A DNA stretch of 64,000 nt from Nansenia antarctica (Eukaryota; Chordata; Actinopteri; Argentiniformes; Microstomatidae), in the NCBI GenBank assembly GCA_963989245.1, contig OZ022351.1, positions 28,625,726 to 28,689,725 on the forward strand. The letters are read 5' to 3'. A model generated the notes under the pieces. The model did not search any database and was not told the origin of the DNA. It saw only the letters and a list, made by a program, of their open reading frames with translations. Shown one piece after another: positions 30,950 through 41,728 of this stretch (position 1 is its first letter; each line of letters begins with the position of its first letter). A program made the position numbers and the translations under genes.

Positions 30950-33900
30950 TCAGAGAGATAGTTTGTCTGGAGGTCTGTGGGTGCGTGTTGGATAACGTCT
31001 CTCCTCCGGGGGTGTGACCCCCGGGCTCGCACCACCAGCAGGGAGACCCAGGCGTGGGGTCAGGGGCCGACCAGGGCTAGGCAGACACCCCGTTACACGG
31101 TCGGAGGTCGGCAGGCCCAGGCTCTCCTGAGCAGTGTTGGAGGTAGGCAGGCTCAGGCTCTCCTGAGCAGCGGTGATACGTGCAGGATCCACCACCTCTT
31201 CTGCAGTGCGTACCTCTGACCTCCGTAGTTGGTCAAGGTGGCGTCGCCAGACAGTGTCAGGAGCTACTTCTACAGTGTAGGACAAGGGCCCTTGTCTTTC
31301 TTTGATTATGCCGGGCACCCACTTGTGTTCTCCACGGTAATCCCTGGCCAGCACAGTCTGTCCAATCTCTAGTTGACGTGTTTCCCTGTCGTGCGCCCTT
31401 AGACCCTGTCTGATCTGCCGATCCATTACAGTCCGCCGCAGATTTGGCTTAAGCAAGTCCAGTCTTGAGCGTAACCCACGTCCCAGGAACAGCATGGCGG
31501 GTGTCCGGTTGGTAGTAGCGTGAGTGGCGTTACGGTAGGCAAACAGGACATTGGCCAGCTTCTGACGTAGAGAGAGAGAGGCATCTGCCATAGCTCGCAG
31601 ACCTTGTTTTAGGGTTTGTACGAACCTCTCGGCGAGCCCGTTGGTAGCCGGATGATAGGGGGCTGATGTTATGTGGCGAATTCCATTGAGCTTCAGGAAC
31701 ATCTGGAATTCATTAGCCGTGAATTGAGGACCATTGTCACTCACCAACTGTTCGGGGATACCAGTTCTTGCAAAGAGGCTTCTCAACACGTCGATCGTGT
31801 GGGCTGTTGTCGTGGAGCTCATGGTGAACACTTCTGGCCACTTTGAACATGCATCGACCACCACTAGGAATGTTGTCCCCATGAATGGACCGGCGAAATC
31901 AATGTGGATACGTTGCCATGGGGATGCAGGCCATTCCCAGGCATGGAGAGGTGCAACTGTCGGCTCATTCTGTACACGCTGGCAGCCAGAGCAATGCATG
32001 GCGAGCTGTTCTATCTGTTGGTCAATCCCCGGCCACCAGACGTAGCTCCTGGCGAGTGCTTTCATCTTCACCACTCCCAGATGGCCACTGTGTAGCTCTT
32101 CCAGCACCCTGGACCTGAGCTTGGTGGGGATGACGATCCTCATTCCCCACATAAGGCATCCAGAGTCAATGGTGAGCTCGTCCCTACGTCGGTAATAGGG
32201 AGTGAGGGGAGACCCTTCGTGGGTTGTCCAGCCAGTCTGCGTTGCTCTGTACACTTGTGAGAGAGTTGCATCTTTCCGGGTCTCTCTCTCAATCATTTCC
32301 GCCGTCACCGGGAGGCTTTCGAGTTGCATGAGTGTGAACATCTCCACCGGTTCCTTGTCCCCCTTTGTCGTTGTTGCTGTGTCAAGTGGCAGCCGGGACA
32401 ACCCGTCTGCGTTGGCGTGTTGCAGTGTTCTCTTGAATTCGATCTTGTACCGGTGCCCTCCTAGGAACAGGGCCCAGCGTTGCATCCGTGCTGCAGCTGT
32501 CACGGGAATCGCCTTCTGGGGGTTGAATATCGAGACCAGCGGTTGATGGTCAGTCACCAGGATGAACTCCCTGCCGTACAGGTACTGGTTAAACCGTTTT
32601 ACGCCCCAGACCAGGCCCAACGCCTCCTTGTCTATTTGAGAGTAATTCTTCTCGGCCGGGGCCAGGGAGCGTGAGGCGAACGCTATTGGTCTTTCGGTCC
32701 CATCCCGCATCACATGTGACATAACGGCTCCTATACCATACGGCGAAGCGTCGCATGCTAACTTCACAGGCAAGGAGGGGTCGTAGTGTGTGAGTACTGT
32801 CTCCGATGTCACAAGCTTCTTCACTTCCTGGAAGGCCTGTTCACATTCTGTGGTCCATTTCCATTTCCGTTCTGCCTGAAGTAGTTGGTTTAACGGGTAG
32901 AGCACCGTGGACAGGTTAGGCATGAACCGGTTGTAGTAGTTGATGAATCCGAGAAACGACCTCAGCTGCTGTACATCCTGTGGCTGAGGAGCCTCCATGA
33001 CGGCCTCGATTTTCTCTTTGCATCTATGCAAGCCCTGTGCATCGATGGTGTGGCCACAGTATGTGATACATGATTTAAAAAACTCACACTTGTCACGTCT
33101 GGCCCGGAGTCCGTAGTCTTGAAGTCTCTGTAAGACCTTCTGGAGGTTCTCCAGGTGTTCGTTATCGTTGGCCCCCGTCACAATGATATCATCTAAGTAG
33201 CACTGTGTGCCTGGAATCCCTTGTAACACCTGATCCATGGCTCGCTGCCATATGGCCGGGGCAGAGGCCACTCCGAAGACCAGCCTGTTGTATCGGTACA
33301 GGCCTTTCAAAGTGTTTATCGTCAGGAACATCTTTGAGTCTTCTTCTATCTCCATCTGTAGATAGGCTTCAGCCAGGTCCACCTTGGTGAACCGTTTTCC
33401 ACCGGCCAGGTTTGCGAAGATGTCCTCAATCCTGGGTAATGGATATTGTTCTGCTTGTAGCACAGGATTGATGGTGATCTTGAAGTCTCCACACAGCCTC
33501 ACTGCCCCTGACTTCTTTGCTACTGGGACAACGGGTGTGGCCCATGGACTCCAGTCTACCTTGGACAGGATCCCATCAGCTTCCAGGCGGTCCAGCTCAG
33601 CTTCCACTTTCTGTCGTATGGCGTATGGAACTGGGCGTGCTTTGTGGAAACGTGGGTTGGCTCCGTCTTGGAGAACGATTTTTCCCTTGATGTGTTTTAA
33701 TGTCCCGATGCCGTCTTGGAATACAGGTGCTGCGGCATCCAAGACTTTCTCCAGTTTCACCTCTGTGGACTTGTGAGTGGGGTTTGGCGCCACCTGCAGG
33801 CTCTTAATGGATTTCCAGTCCAGCTGCAGCTTCCTCAGCCAGTCTCGCCCCCACAACGCTGGTCCTCCTCTTCTTACGACGTACAAGTCCAAAATGCGTT

Positions 33901-34969
33901 GTTGACCATTGTGTTGTACATCCACAATACTCAGTACTCCGAGGGGCTTGATTTTCTCTCCAGTGTATGTTTTTAGGAGGATAGATGATGGGTTCAGCTT
34001 CTGGTCTCCAAAGTACTTCACAAAGTCAATGTGTGCCATCACTGACACTGCAGAGCCGGTATCCAGTTCCATTTGTACTTGTTTGCCATTCACCTGTGGT
34101 GTAAGCCAGATAGCTTCCCTGCCGCCTCCTTTGACATGGTAAACATCCAAGCTATTGGTATGTTCACTCTCCTCGTCTGACTCGTCGTCTGCAGCCTCCT
34201 CCATGTTGTGCACTTTCCTGTTCTTTTGCGCACTCCACTGTGTCTTTTTTTCATTTTTGTACACTCTTGATTTTCCAGAGCGACACACCCTCTGGATATG
34301 TCCAGTTTTGTTACATAGTCTGCAGACTTCGTCTTTAAACCTACACTGTGATGGGGAATGTGAGCCCCTCCCACACCTGTAACACAGTTCTTGCTCTCTT
34401 GTTTGTGTGACGGTTGCCATTTTGTTTACATTTACTGCCTTTACTCCTGTCTGCAGTTCAACAGCATCCCTGGCTGCTGTTTCCATTGAGACTGCGATTT
34501 CCACTGCCCTTTTGAACGTGAGGCCGGCCTCTGTTAGCAGTCTCTTCTGTATGGCCTCACCAAGAATGCCACATACCAAACGGTCTCTCAACGCATCATT
34601 CAGTCCATTTGCAAATTCACAATGTTCAGTGAGTCTCTTCAGCTCAGCCACGTAACTGACTATGGATTCACCCTCATGTTGATTTCGTCTATGGAATCTG
34701 AAACGTTCAGCAATTAGTAGTGGTTTTGGGGATAAATGTTCTTTCATTACCTCCACCAGTTGCTGGAATGTTTTTACGGAAGGCTTTTCTGGGGCAGTTA
34801 AGCTGCGCAACAGGCCATATGATTTCCCCCCCATTGCACTCAGCAACACTGCAACATGTTTGTCATCCTCAATGTCATTTGCCTTGAAATACTGTGAAAT
34901 GCGTTCCGTATATTCGACCCAGTCATCCGTCGCGCCGTCAAACGGGTCAATTGATCCAATTCTAGCCAT
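30950..34969 (-). CDS. Gypsy gag-pol polyprotein
   Basis: A single uninterrupted 1339-residue frame: capsid-like gag (1-190), two CCHC knuckles near 195-232 (CYRCGRGSHSPSQC, CRLCNKTGHIQRVC), aspartic protease LDTGS near 301, reverse transcriptase with YLDD near 590, RNase H (about 700-830), and integrase with its HHCC domain near 950-985 and a DDE core (HIDFAGPF near 1021, SDNGPQF near 1075). Gag and pol share one frame without a shift, as in several Mag-clade elements. No envelope gene is present. With intact LTRs and primer site, it may be competent (inference). Confidence 0.93.
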   Translation of the reverse strand: MARIGSIDPFDGATDDWVEYTERISQYFKANDIEDDKHVAVLLSAMGGKSYGLLRSLTAPEKPSVKTFQQLVEVMKEHLSPKPLLIAERFRFHRRNQHEGESIVSYVAELKRLTEHCEFANGLNDALRDRLVCGILGEAIQKRLLTEAGLTFKRAVEIAVSMETAARDAVELQTGVKAVNVNKMATVTQTREQELCYRCGRGSHSPSQCRFKDEVCRLCNKTGHIQRVCRSGKSRVYKNEKKTQWSAQKNRKVHNMEEAADDESDEESEHTNSLDVYHVKGGGREAIWLTPQVNGKQVQMELDTGSAVSVMAHIDFVKYFGDQKLNPSSILLKTYTGEKIKPLGVLSIVDVQHNGQQRILDLYVVRRGGPALWGRDWLRKLQLDWKSIKSLQVAPNPTHKSTEVKLEKVLDAAAPVFQDGIGTLKHIKGKIVLQDGANPRFHKARPVPYAIRQKVEAELDRLEADGILSKVDWSPWATPVVPVAKKSGAVRLCGDFKITINPVLQAEQYPLPRIEDIFANLAGGKRFTKVDLAEAYLQMEIEEDSKMFLTINTLKGLYRYNRLVFGVASAPAIWQRAMDQVLQGIPGTQCYLDDIIVTGANDNEHLENLQKVLQRLQDYGLRARRDKCEFFKSCITYCGHTIDAQGLHRCKEKIEAVMEAPQPQDVQQLRSFLGFINYYNRFMPNLSTVLYPLNQLLQAERKWKWTTECEQAFQEVKKLVTSETVLTHYDPSLPVKLACDASPYGIGAVMSHVMRDGTERPIAFASRSLAPAEKNYSQIDKEALGLVWGVKRFNQYLYGREFILVTDHQPLVSIFNPQKAIPVTAAARMQRWALFLGGHRYKIEFKRTLQHANADGLSRLPLDTATTTKGDKEPVEMFTLMQLESLPVTAEMIERETRKDATLSQVYRATQTGWTTHEGSPLTPYYRRRDELTIDSGCLMWGMRIVIPTKLRSRVLEELHSGHLGVVKMKALARSYVWWPGIDQQIEQLAMHCSGCQRVQNEPTVAPLHAWEWPASPWQRIHIDFAGPFMGTTFLVVVDACSKWPEVFTMSSTTTAHTIDVLRSLFARTGIPEQLVSDNGPQFTANEFQMFLKLNGIRHITSAPYHPATNGLAERFVQTLKQGLRAMADASLSLRQKLANVLFAYRNATHATTNRTPAMLFLGRGLRSRLDLLKPNLRRTVMDRQIRQGLRAHDRETRQLEIGQTVLARDYRGEHKWVPGIIKERQGPLSYTVEVAPDTVWRRHLDQLRRSEVRTAEEVVDPARITAAQESLSLPTSNTAQESLGLPTSDRVTGCLPSPGRPLTPRLGLPAGGASPGVTPPEERRYPTRTHRPPDKLSL

Positions 34970-35091
34970 CTTGCCACGCTGTATAACTGGATACTTTCAC
35001 TACTCACGTCGGAGTCTCCGTTTGTTGTTCCCGCGAAACAAGTTCGGTCATATCAGAGACAGGGTTCACTTTCCAACCACCTCGTCGCCAC

Positions 35092-35323
35092 TGTTGTGTA
35101 CCTACTGTGGTTAGTAGGCTACTCAAATAAACACGGAGAAACGGACTGTAGTTTACTAGTTTCTTTACTTGGAGAAATGACCACGTTACATTGCATGTCA
35201 CTTCCTACATAGGAATGCTGGGAGGTACGTCCAACAGGTACGTAATCACGTAGTGACGTAACATACTCAGGCCAGGTAGAATAACAATGCTAGAGCAATA
35301 GATGCAAACCCAAATACTCTACA
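35092..35323 (-). repeat. Gypsy 5' LTR
   Basis: 232-bp partner of the 30607-30838 repeat, directly followed on the minus strand by the primer-binding site. Confidence 0.95.
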
Positions 35324-37165
35324 GGCGGGAAAGCTGAACACCTTCTACGCCCGGTTCGACGAGGGGCGAACGGAGGTAACCACAACACAGACACCACTCT
35401 CTCCAGCTCTCAGCAGCCTCACCCTCACAGAGCACGAGGTGAGACGCGTACTGAAGGCGGTGGACCCCAGGAAAGCCTCGGGGCCGGATGGCGTCCTGGG
35501 ACGGGTGCTGAGAGACTGCGCCGACCAGCTGGCCGGGGTTTTCACCAACATCTTTAACCAGTCCCTGTCCCAGGCCACCGTCCCACCCTGCCTGAAAACC
35601 TCAACTATCATCCCAGTCCCGAAGAAAAGCACGGTGAGCTGTCTAAACGACTACCGCCCGGTGGCACTCACACCAATCATCATGAAGTGCTTCGAGAAAC
35701 TAGTCCGGGCCCACATACTCACACGCCTCCCGCCCAACCTGGATCCATACCAGTTCGCCTACAGAGCCCACAGGTCCACAGAGGACGCCATAGCGACGAC
35801 TCTCCACGCCACTCTATCCCACCTGGAGAGGGGAAACAGCTACGCGAGACTGCTCTTCGTGGACTTCAGCTCCGCCTTTAACACCATCCTTCCAGACAGG
35901 CTAGTGACCAAACTACTAGACCTGGGTCTATCACACTCTATATGTGCGTGGATCAAGGACTTCCTGACCGACCGCCCCCAGAGGGTGCGGGTGGGCCCCC
36001 ACACCTCCACAGCCCTCAGCCTCAGCACTGGGTCACCCCAGGGCTGCGTGCTAAGCCCCATCCTCTACAACCTCTACACCCACGACTTCACCCCCATCCA
36101 CCCCAGCAACTACATCGTAAAGTTTGCAGACGACACCACCGTGGTGGGATGTATCTCGGGGGGGGACGAGGCGGCGTACAGGGATGAGGTAGAGCAATTG
36201 AGCAAGCTGTGCAAGGTAAACAACCTGCTGCTAAACAAGTCAAAGACCCAGGAATTCATCGTAGACTTCAGGAGGAAAAAGTCCGAGATCCTGCCCCTGC
36301 TCATCGACGGAGAGAGCGTGGAGATAGTCTCAAACCTCCGATTCCTGGGACACAACATGCGGGATGACCTGGCCTGGAAGGACAACACTAAAGGCACCAT
36401 CAAGAGGGCACAACAGCGGCTATACACCCTGAGATGCCTCAAGAAACAACACAGCAAGCAGGAGATGCTGGTGGCCTTCTACCACGGCGCAGTGGAGAGT
36501 ATCCTCACCTTCGGCATCTCCAACTGGTACCACAGCTGCACGGCAGTGGAGAGAAGCGATCTACAGAGAGTCGTGAGAACAGCACAGAGGATCACCGGCG
36601 CCACCCTCCCCTCTCTGGAGGAGCTGTACAAAACACGCTGTCTCAGGAGGGCCTCCAAGATCTCCAAGGACCCGACCCACCCTGGGCACGAACACTTTGT
36701 CAAGCTGCCCTCGAACAGGAGGTACAGGACCCCGGCCGCTAAGACAAACAGACTGAAGGACAGCTTCTACCACAGGGCCGTCAAGGCCCTGAACACAGAA
36801 AAGGCCTAAGTTCTGGGCCCAGGACAGTCCGGACGGATTGTATGGCAGCTAGTGCTGAGGCACAAACATGTACATTTTCAAGCCTGCAAACTGTGACACT
36901 TTTAAAAAAAATGTGAAAAAATACTTTCTTGTGAAATATGACAACCCTAGTTGACTATCTGTGCAGTATAGTACAGTGGATTGTGTACATAGCCTCTATT
37001 GATGTAAACCAGCTCCTTACCTTCTTGTGATTTTATGCATCTATGCTTTTTCCAAAATGTGTTTCTTTTTCCTTTCCTAAACACCAGGGGAGCCTCCCCT
37101 CCTAAATTTCGTTGTTTGGTACCTGTACTGTAACAATGACAAATAAAGTCTATCTATCTATCTAG

Positions 37166-37460
37166 CTACTTTTGGGAGAGCCAACAGCTACTTCCATTAC
37201 AGAGGAGTTGGCAATGCAGAGCCACAGAACAATCAGTAGCTGCTTGAAGGTTGGAAGGGATGGTCGCCCAACTCTATTTTGGTTGGTAATGTCCTCTGCA
37301 ATTTCCTGTTAGGACCCGTGCTTAAAAGCCATGCGTGTCATACGGAAATGCATTTTTAAGTCGTGCTCTATGTACAGAGGTACAACCTTCTCAGCATAGT
37401 CGGGGATCCTATGTCTCTGTTGTTGTGCAAGGGCCACCACTGTCAACATATCTAGTAATC
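37166..37460 (-). pseudogene. PIF-Harbinger transposase (HARBI1-like) fragment
   Basis: The minus strand reads HRIPDYAEKVVPLYIEHDLK, HFRMTRMAFKHGS, a stop, QEIAEDITNQNRVGRPSLPT, KQLLIVLWLCIANSSVMEV. The RPSLP-KQLL-LW-IAN-SSVMEV pattern matches the N-terminal region of Harbinger nucleases. It is cut off where the LINE tail begins and has at least one stop. Confidence 0.55.
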
Positions 37461-38530
37461 TAGTAGGTGTCTGTTATCCACCCTATATAACCTATACATT
37501 CATATACTGAATTGAAATATGTTTTATTTTACAATTTCTGTGTTAGTAATGTCATCAGAGACCCAAATGTACAGCACAAGCGACATAGATTGTGTCAAAA
37601 TGCACAAATCAGCTAGCTAGCTAGACATCAGCATACTAGCGAACTTTTGTTGTTGTTGTTGTTATAAAGAGTAGGTCTATAATACATTGAAATTATATTC
37701 AACTAAGATAATACAATGGCATAGATAATACAAAAATACTAACATCATTTTAAAATCTTTATTAACAAAGAAAACAACATTGTATATATTGTCTAGTAGG
37801 CCTAGTTAGTTAATGAGAGCCTATTGCTATACTGCTCTTATAAATTTGCTTGTATACAATTTTTTTTTTTTTTTTTTAGAGAACAACTTATGACATCTGG
37901 CCATAGGGACAACAGTTGAAATATAGCCATTTGGCTAACACTGACTCATTTACCAACTGGTTTATTAATGTGTACTGTCCTTGGTCAATAAAGAACAACA
38001 AAAAAAGAAGAAAATAATTACAGTTGTCGTTATCTTTTGTTGCTTGTGCGTTTCCCACTGTTGTGGTAATTCTGTTAGGTTATCAGTTTCTTTAATTTGG
38101 ACGGTTGCATTCTTTGTATTCAGCCTTTTTCCTAATATCCATCTTCTCTGTTCTACTACTGCTAGCGATTATTTTTTATTCAAAATAACAATGATGTAAT
38201 TGTGGCTCATACTTGCAGTAGCCTGAGGTAGACAGGGCTGGTCAGGGACTTCTGTACAGGGGAACGGTTCCTCACGGAGGTCCTAAGCAGGGCTATCGGG
38301 GTACAATCTGTAAAATACTTTTTTTTTTAAAACAACTTTACAAACAGTACATACAAATCCATCAGGAAACCTCGTATTCATTGACACACAAGATGAATGA
38401 AAATACTTAAGACACCTCCTGCAGGATACCAGAGGCTCTGCTCCTCCGGTGCTTTATTTGTCACATGCACAGAAATACAGAGTAAAACATGCAGTGAAAT
38501 GAAATGGGACTAGACACTCATGCAGTGCAA
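37461..38530. other. Unassigned spacer
   Basis: AT-rich, with poly(T) at 37861-37877 and 38321-38328. A LINE- or SINE-like 3' trace (TTTATTTGTCACATGCACAG) lies at 38452-38471. No convincing coding sequence or RNA gene. Confidence 0.4.
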
Positions 38531-38531
38531 A

Positions 38532-38582
38532 TCCATAATGAAGGAGTCACTCTCCATCTTATCCAGGCCCAATTCCATAACA
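38532..38582 (-). repeat. Diverged outlying unit of the 33-bp coding repeat
   Basis: The minus strand reads GLDKMESDSFIMDLH, matching the GLDKMERGDSVIMD unit at the far end of the array. It lies beyond the donor at 38653, so it is probably intronic or a relic of a duplicated exon. Confidence 0.6.
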
Positions 38583-38652
38583 CCACCACCTAGAATGCCA
38601 AGTGTTTTAAGTGGTAGTTACCTAGCAACAGGAGATAACGGTGTAGACTTAC

Positions 38653-39536
38653 CTCCGCTAGCAGGGCCCTAAGGTTCTTCAGCTCCTCCCTGATGGCCTG
38701 GTTCTCCCTCCGTCTCTTCCACCTGTTCTCCTGGTCATTGACCACCACATTCATCTGCCCCAGGGTGTTGTTGGTGGCTTTCTGTGACACCAACAAATCC
38801 ATAATGACGGAGCCCCCCCTCTCCATCTTATCCATAATGACGGAGCCCCCCCTCTCCATCTTATCCATAATGACGGAGCCCCCCCTCTCCATCTTATCCA
38901 TAATGACGGAGCCCCCCCTCTCCATCTTATCCATAATGACGGAGCCCCCCCTCTCCATCTTATCCATAATGACGGAGCCCCCCCTCTCCATCTTATCCAT
39001 AATGACGGAGCCCCCCCTCTCCATCTTATCCATAATGACGGAGCCCTCCACCCCTCTCCATCTTATCCATAATGACGGAGCCCTCCACCCCTCTCCATCT
39101 TATCCATAATGACGGAGCCCCCCCTCTCCATCTTATCCATAATGACGGAGCCCCCCCTCTCCATCTTATCCATAATGACGGAGCTCCCCCTCTCCATCTT
39201 ATCCATAATGACGGAGCCCCCCCTCTCCATCTTATCCATAATGACGGAGCCCCCCCTCTCCATCTTATCCATAATGACGGAGCCCCCCCTCTCCATCTTA
39301 TCCATAATGACGGAGCCCCCCCTCTCCATCTTATCCATAATGACGGAGCCCCCCCTCTCCATCTTATCCATAATGACGGAGCCCCCCCTCTCCATCTTAT
39401 CCATAATGACGGAGTCCCCCCTCTCCATCTTATCCAGGCCCTGCTGTAGATCTGTCATCACCTCTTCCAGCTTCTCCTCCTGCTGGATCCTCTCCTGAGG
39501 GTTAGACTGTCTCTGTGCCATCACCTGGCTTGCCAA
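38653..39536 (-). pseudogene. Coiled-coil exon with 11-residue repeats, frame-broken
   Basis: The minus strand starts MAQRQSNPQERIQQEEKLEE, then 19 repeats of an 11-residue unit (KMERGGSVIMD), then LLVSQKATNNTLGQMNVVVN and a charged helix (KRRRENQAIREELKNL), ending at donor GCGGAG|GTAAGT (38653). The charged heptad or hendecad pattern suggests a coiled coil. Two units are 37 instead of 33 bp, a net shift that breaks the frame at 39052-39110 unless they are sequence errors. I do not recognise the family. Confidence 0.5.
38801..39435. repeat. 33-bp minisatellite, 19 units
   Basis: Unit ATAATGACGGAG, seven C, TCTCCATCTTATCC. Nineteen copies are nearly identical; variants are GAGCT for GAGCC near 39183, GAGTC near 39412, and two units with CCCTCCACCCC. 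The homogeneity implies recent expansion. Confidence 0.97.
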
Positions 39537-39640
39537 TGCTCTCCAGTATCATCTTCTCTTCAACAAGAGTAGATATCATCTTCTCTTCAACAAGAGTAGA
39601 TATCATCTTCTCTTCAACAAGAGTAGATATGTTATATACA
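39537..39640 (-). repeat. 27-bp coding-type tandem repeat, three units
   Basis: The minus strand repeats ISTLVEEKM three times, then ILESIGKPGDGTET directly before the coiled-coil exon, but in a different frame from it. LESIGKPGDGTET recurs at 61181-61221. Confidence 0.75.
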
Positions 39641-39949
39641 AAGAACATGTGAATGCATCAAATGTTATTTTCTGTGGGTTCGTAACAGAAAAAAAACAAA
39701 AACAACAACTGGAGGACAGGGAGAGACACACAGGCTCTGGTCAGAAACAACCCTTCAGGGGATCTCAGAGGATTCCATATGTAAACCAATATGGGGGTTG
39801 CTCCTTGATCCTCTCATAGACTTGGTGGAATGAATTTTCACAATCTTTCTTAATACCTATTCAATCCTTCCATATCTACACAAGTGTCTAGGGGTATAAC
39901 GGCTCAGACATGTGATTCCAGAATGTAAAGGGTGTGATGTCACACTAAC

Positions 39950-40015
39950 CGATGGTAAAGAGGAGGAGGAGGAGCAGGATGGCCTTCCTCACTCCATTGG
40001 TGAACAATGGACCAG
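39950..40015 (-). CDS. Possible exon encoding a membrane segment
   Basis: Bounded by acceptor CCCTGCAG and donor ATCG|GTTAGT. It encodes GPLFTNGVRKAILLLLLLFTI, a short hydrophobic stretch after a basic residue, compatible with a type II membrane anchor or signal sequence. It sits upstream of the coiled-coil exon on the same strand and may be part of the same gene. Confidence 0.35.
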
Positions 40016-41351
40016 CTGCAGGGGAGAGAGAAGAATGGGTTGAAGCTAATCTAAAATAATGCACATTAAGAACAAAGGAGGTAGAAAACATCAGACTAAC
40101 GTTACCAACGGGCCTATGGGCTTGCCACTCGCCAGATTCGGGTTGGGTGCGTTTAAAAAAATGTGCATATTTTAGCCTGCTTGTCAGATGTTTGGTGTCT
40201 CCGTCAGTAATAATTCCTCTTTCTTGGGGGGGCGGGGGGTTCCGTTGGGACGGCGGCCCGCCCCCCCAAGGCAATGGTAGGGGAAACACTGACCTTTTCT
40301 ACTTACTAGGTGCGACCGTTGGTGTCTCAGCTGCTCTCAAATGAGTCTCGGGTCTTTCTGAGGTAAACCTTCTCAACGTTCTCAAGCGTCCTGGGTCACG
40401 AGACCAGTTCTCTTTGGCGCCGAAAGCAGAACGGCGCGATGAGTCAAAGGCTGCGTTCGTATACTTGCCCTTGTAACATGAGGAACTATAGCATATTACC
40501 CAGTTTAATAAATAATAAAGTAAAGAAACAGAAGGTTTTATCCGTCTGTGGTGGTTCTCTCCGGGTCTTTCTCCCTGGCGCCAAAAGCAGAACGGCGCGA
40601 GTTAAATTCAGTTAAATTCAACGGGCTTTATTGGAAAACAACGATGTGTTATCTAATGTGTAATAATGTAATTAATACAATTTAACTTGGGGGCTGCAGC
40701 TACGAATGTTTTTTCAATAGCCCCCTGATCTATTCATCTCTCCTTCCTATCAAACATTACATAATTGATTGAGTCCATTGATCAAAACGGACTATAATGT
40801 CCCAGGGTATATACAGGAATCTTGAGGTTAATTTCAATATATTTCTAAGACTTTTTAAAGACCTTGTCAATATTTTTCCAGACCTCACCGCCACTTCGAG
40901 CTGTAACCGTTTACATCAGTGACACCTTTACCTTAACAGTTTTAGTTTGCAATAGACTGTCACCAGCACCTCCTCCACTTCCTGATTCACCACTCCTGGG
41001 TTATCACAAAGACATTGTTTCTACCTGGATTATGTCAATAACCTGTCATGAACATGTGACTAGAACATGAGGAATCATAATGACTCTGGACTGATGTTGA
41101 CCTGTCCTCATGACGGTGGTGTAAACTGCAGTGGACCTGGGGGGGGCATATGAAACTAGAGGGCATGTCATATCTCCAAGATTTTCCTCACTGATCTGTG
41201 AGCTCCTCTGCGGCTCGAGAGGATTATCACGGCTCTCAGTTGCGGCTGATATAATCCCAAACGCGGGGAACCTTTGTGAGCTCGCGCGGTGTGCCGCAGG
41301 GGATTTTGGGGTAGGTCTGTTTAGTGCCGCACAACAAACAGTGTCTTGTAA
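40016..41351. other. Unassigned spacer before segment B
   Basis: Two related blocks (GGCGCCGAAAGCAGAACGGC near 40418 and GGCGCCAAAAGCAGAACGGC near 40579) look like an old tandem or LTR-type repeat. Nothing else is identifiable. Confidence 0.35.
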
Positions 41352-41446
41352 CCAAGAGACCAGATCAATAAATAAATAAATAAAAGACAGCGCAACAGCT
41401 CCACCCTGTGGACGAGACGTTACATTTACATTTTTGCCATTTAGCA

Positions 41447-41728
41447 AAATGGTAAATGGTAAATGGACTGCACTTATATATAACGCCTTTATCCAAAGCG
41501 CTTTACAACGGCCTCTCATTCACCCGTTCACACACACACTCACACACCAATGGCGAGGTAGGCAAGTTACCATGCAAGGCGCCGGCCGGCCCGCTCACTG
41601 GGAGCAATTTGGGGTTCAGTGTCTTGCCCGAGGACACTTCGACATGTGGCCAGCCGGGGCTCGAACCGCCGACCTGCTGACCTTGCGATCATTAGACGGC
41701 GGCTCTACCTCCTGCGCCACAGCCGCCC
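41447..41728 (-). mobile_element. tRNA-derived SINE, intact (empty LINE site)
   Basis: Uninterrupted version of the SINE split by the LINE in segment A. Head GGCTGTGGCGCAGGAGGTAG, box B GGTTCGAGCC, tail GGCGTTATATATAAG. Confidence 0.85.

Larger units (their letters stand above)
30607..35323 (-). mobile_element. Full-length Mag-like Gypsy LTR retrotransposon
   Basis: The 232-bp LTRs at 30607-30838 and 35092-35323 differ by one base (A/G in GGTAC(A/G)TAATC). Each has TG...CA ends, and the element is flanked by the 5-bp duplication GGCGG (30602-30606, 35324-35328). Just inside the 5' LTR, TGGCGACGAGG (35090-35080, minus strand) matches the 3' end of tRNA-Ser(GCU), the primer expected for Mag-type elements. 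A purine tract (AGAAGGGGAGGAGT) precedes the 3' LTR at 30841-30856. It inserted into the LINE, and its near-identical LTRs mean it is young. Confidence 0.95.
29715..37165 (+). mobile_element. CR1/L2-group LINE interrupted by a Gypsy element
   Basis: The 5' part (29715-30606) encodes the second half of an APE-like endonuclease (YIAPSSDSK, IIAGDFNH, GMSDHV) and the linker. The 3' part (35324-36809) encodes the RT (KASGPDGV, YRPVALTP, LFVDFSSAFNTI, FADDTTVV) and thumb. The 3' UTR ends with AATAAAGTC and (TCTA)n at about 37165. Apart from 5' truncation and the Gypsy insertion at 30606, the frame looks intact. Confidence 0.88.

Noticed and set aside
38801..39435. A regularly spaced repeat array that might suggest CRISPR
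   Set aside because: Units are contiguous 33-bp tandem repeats without spacers, in vertebrate DNA.
38693..39498. Plus-strand open frames of repeated SILSIMTEPPL type
   Set aside because: Antisense readings of the 33-bp repeat; the splice donor and helix-forming flank support the minus strand.
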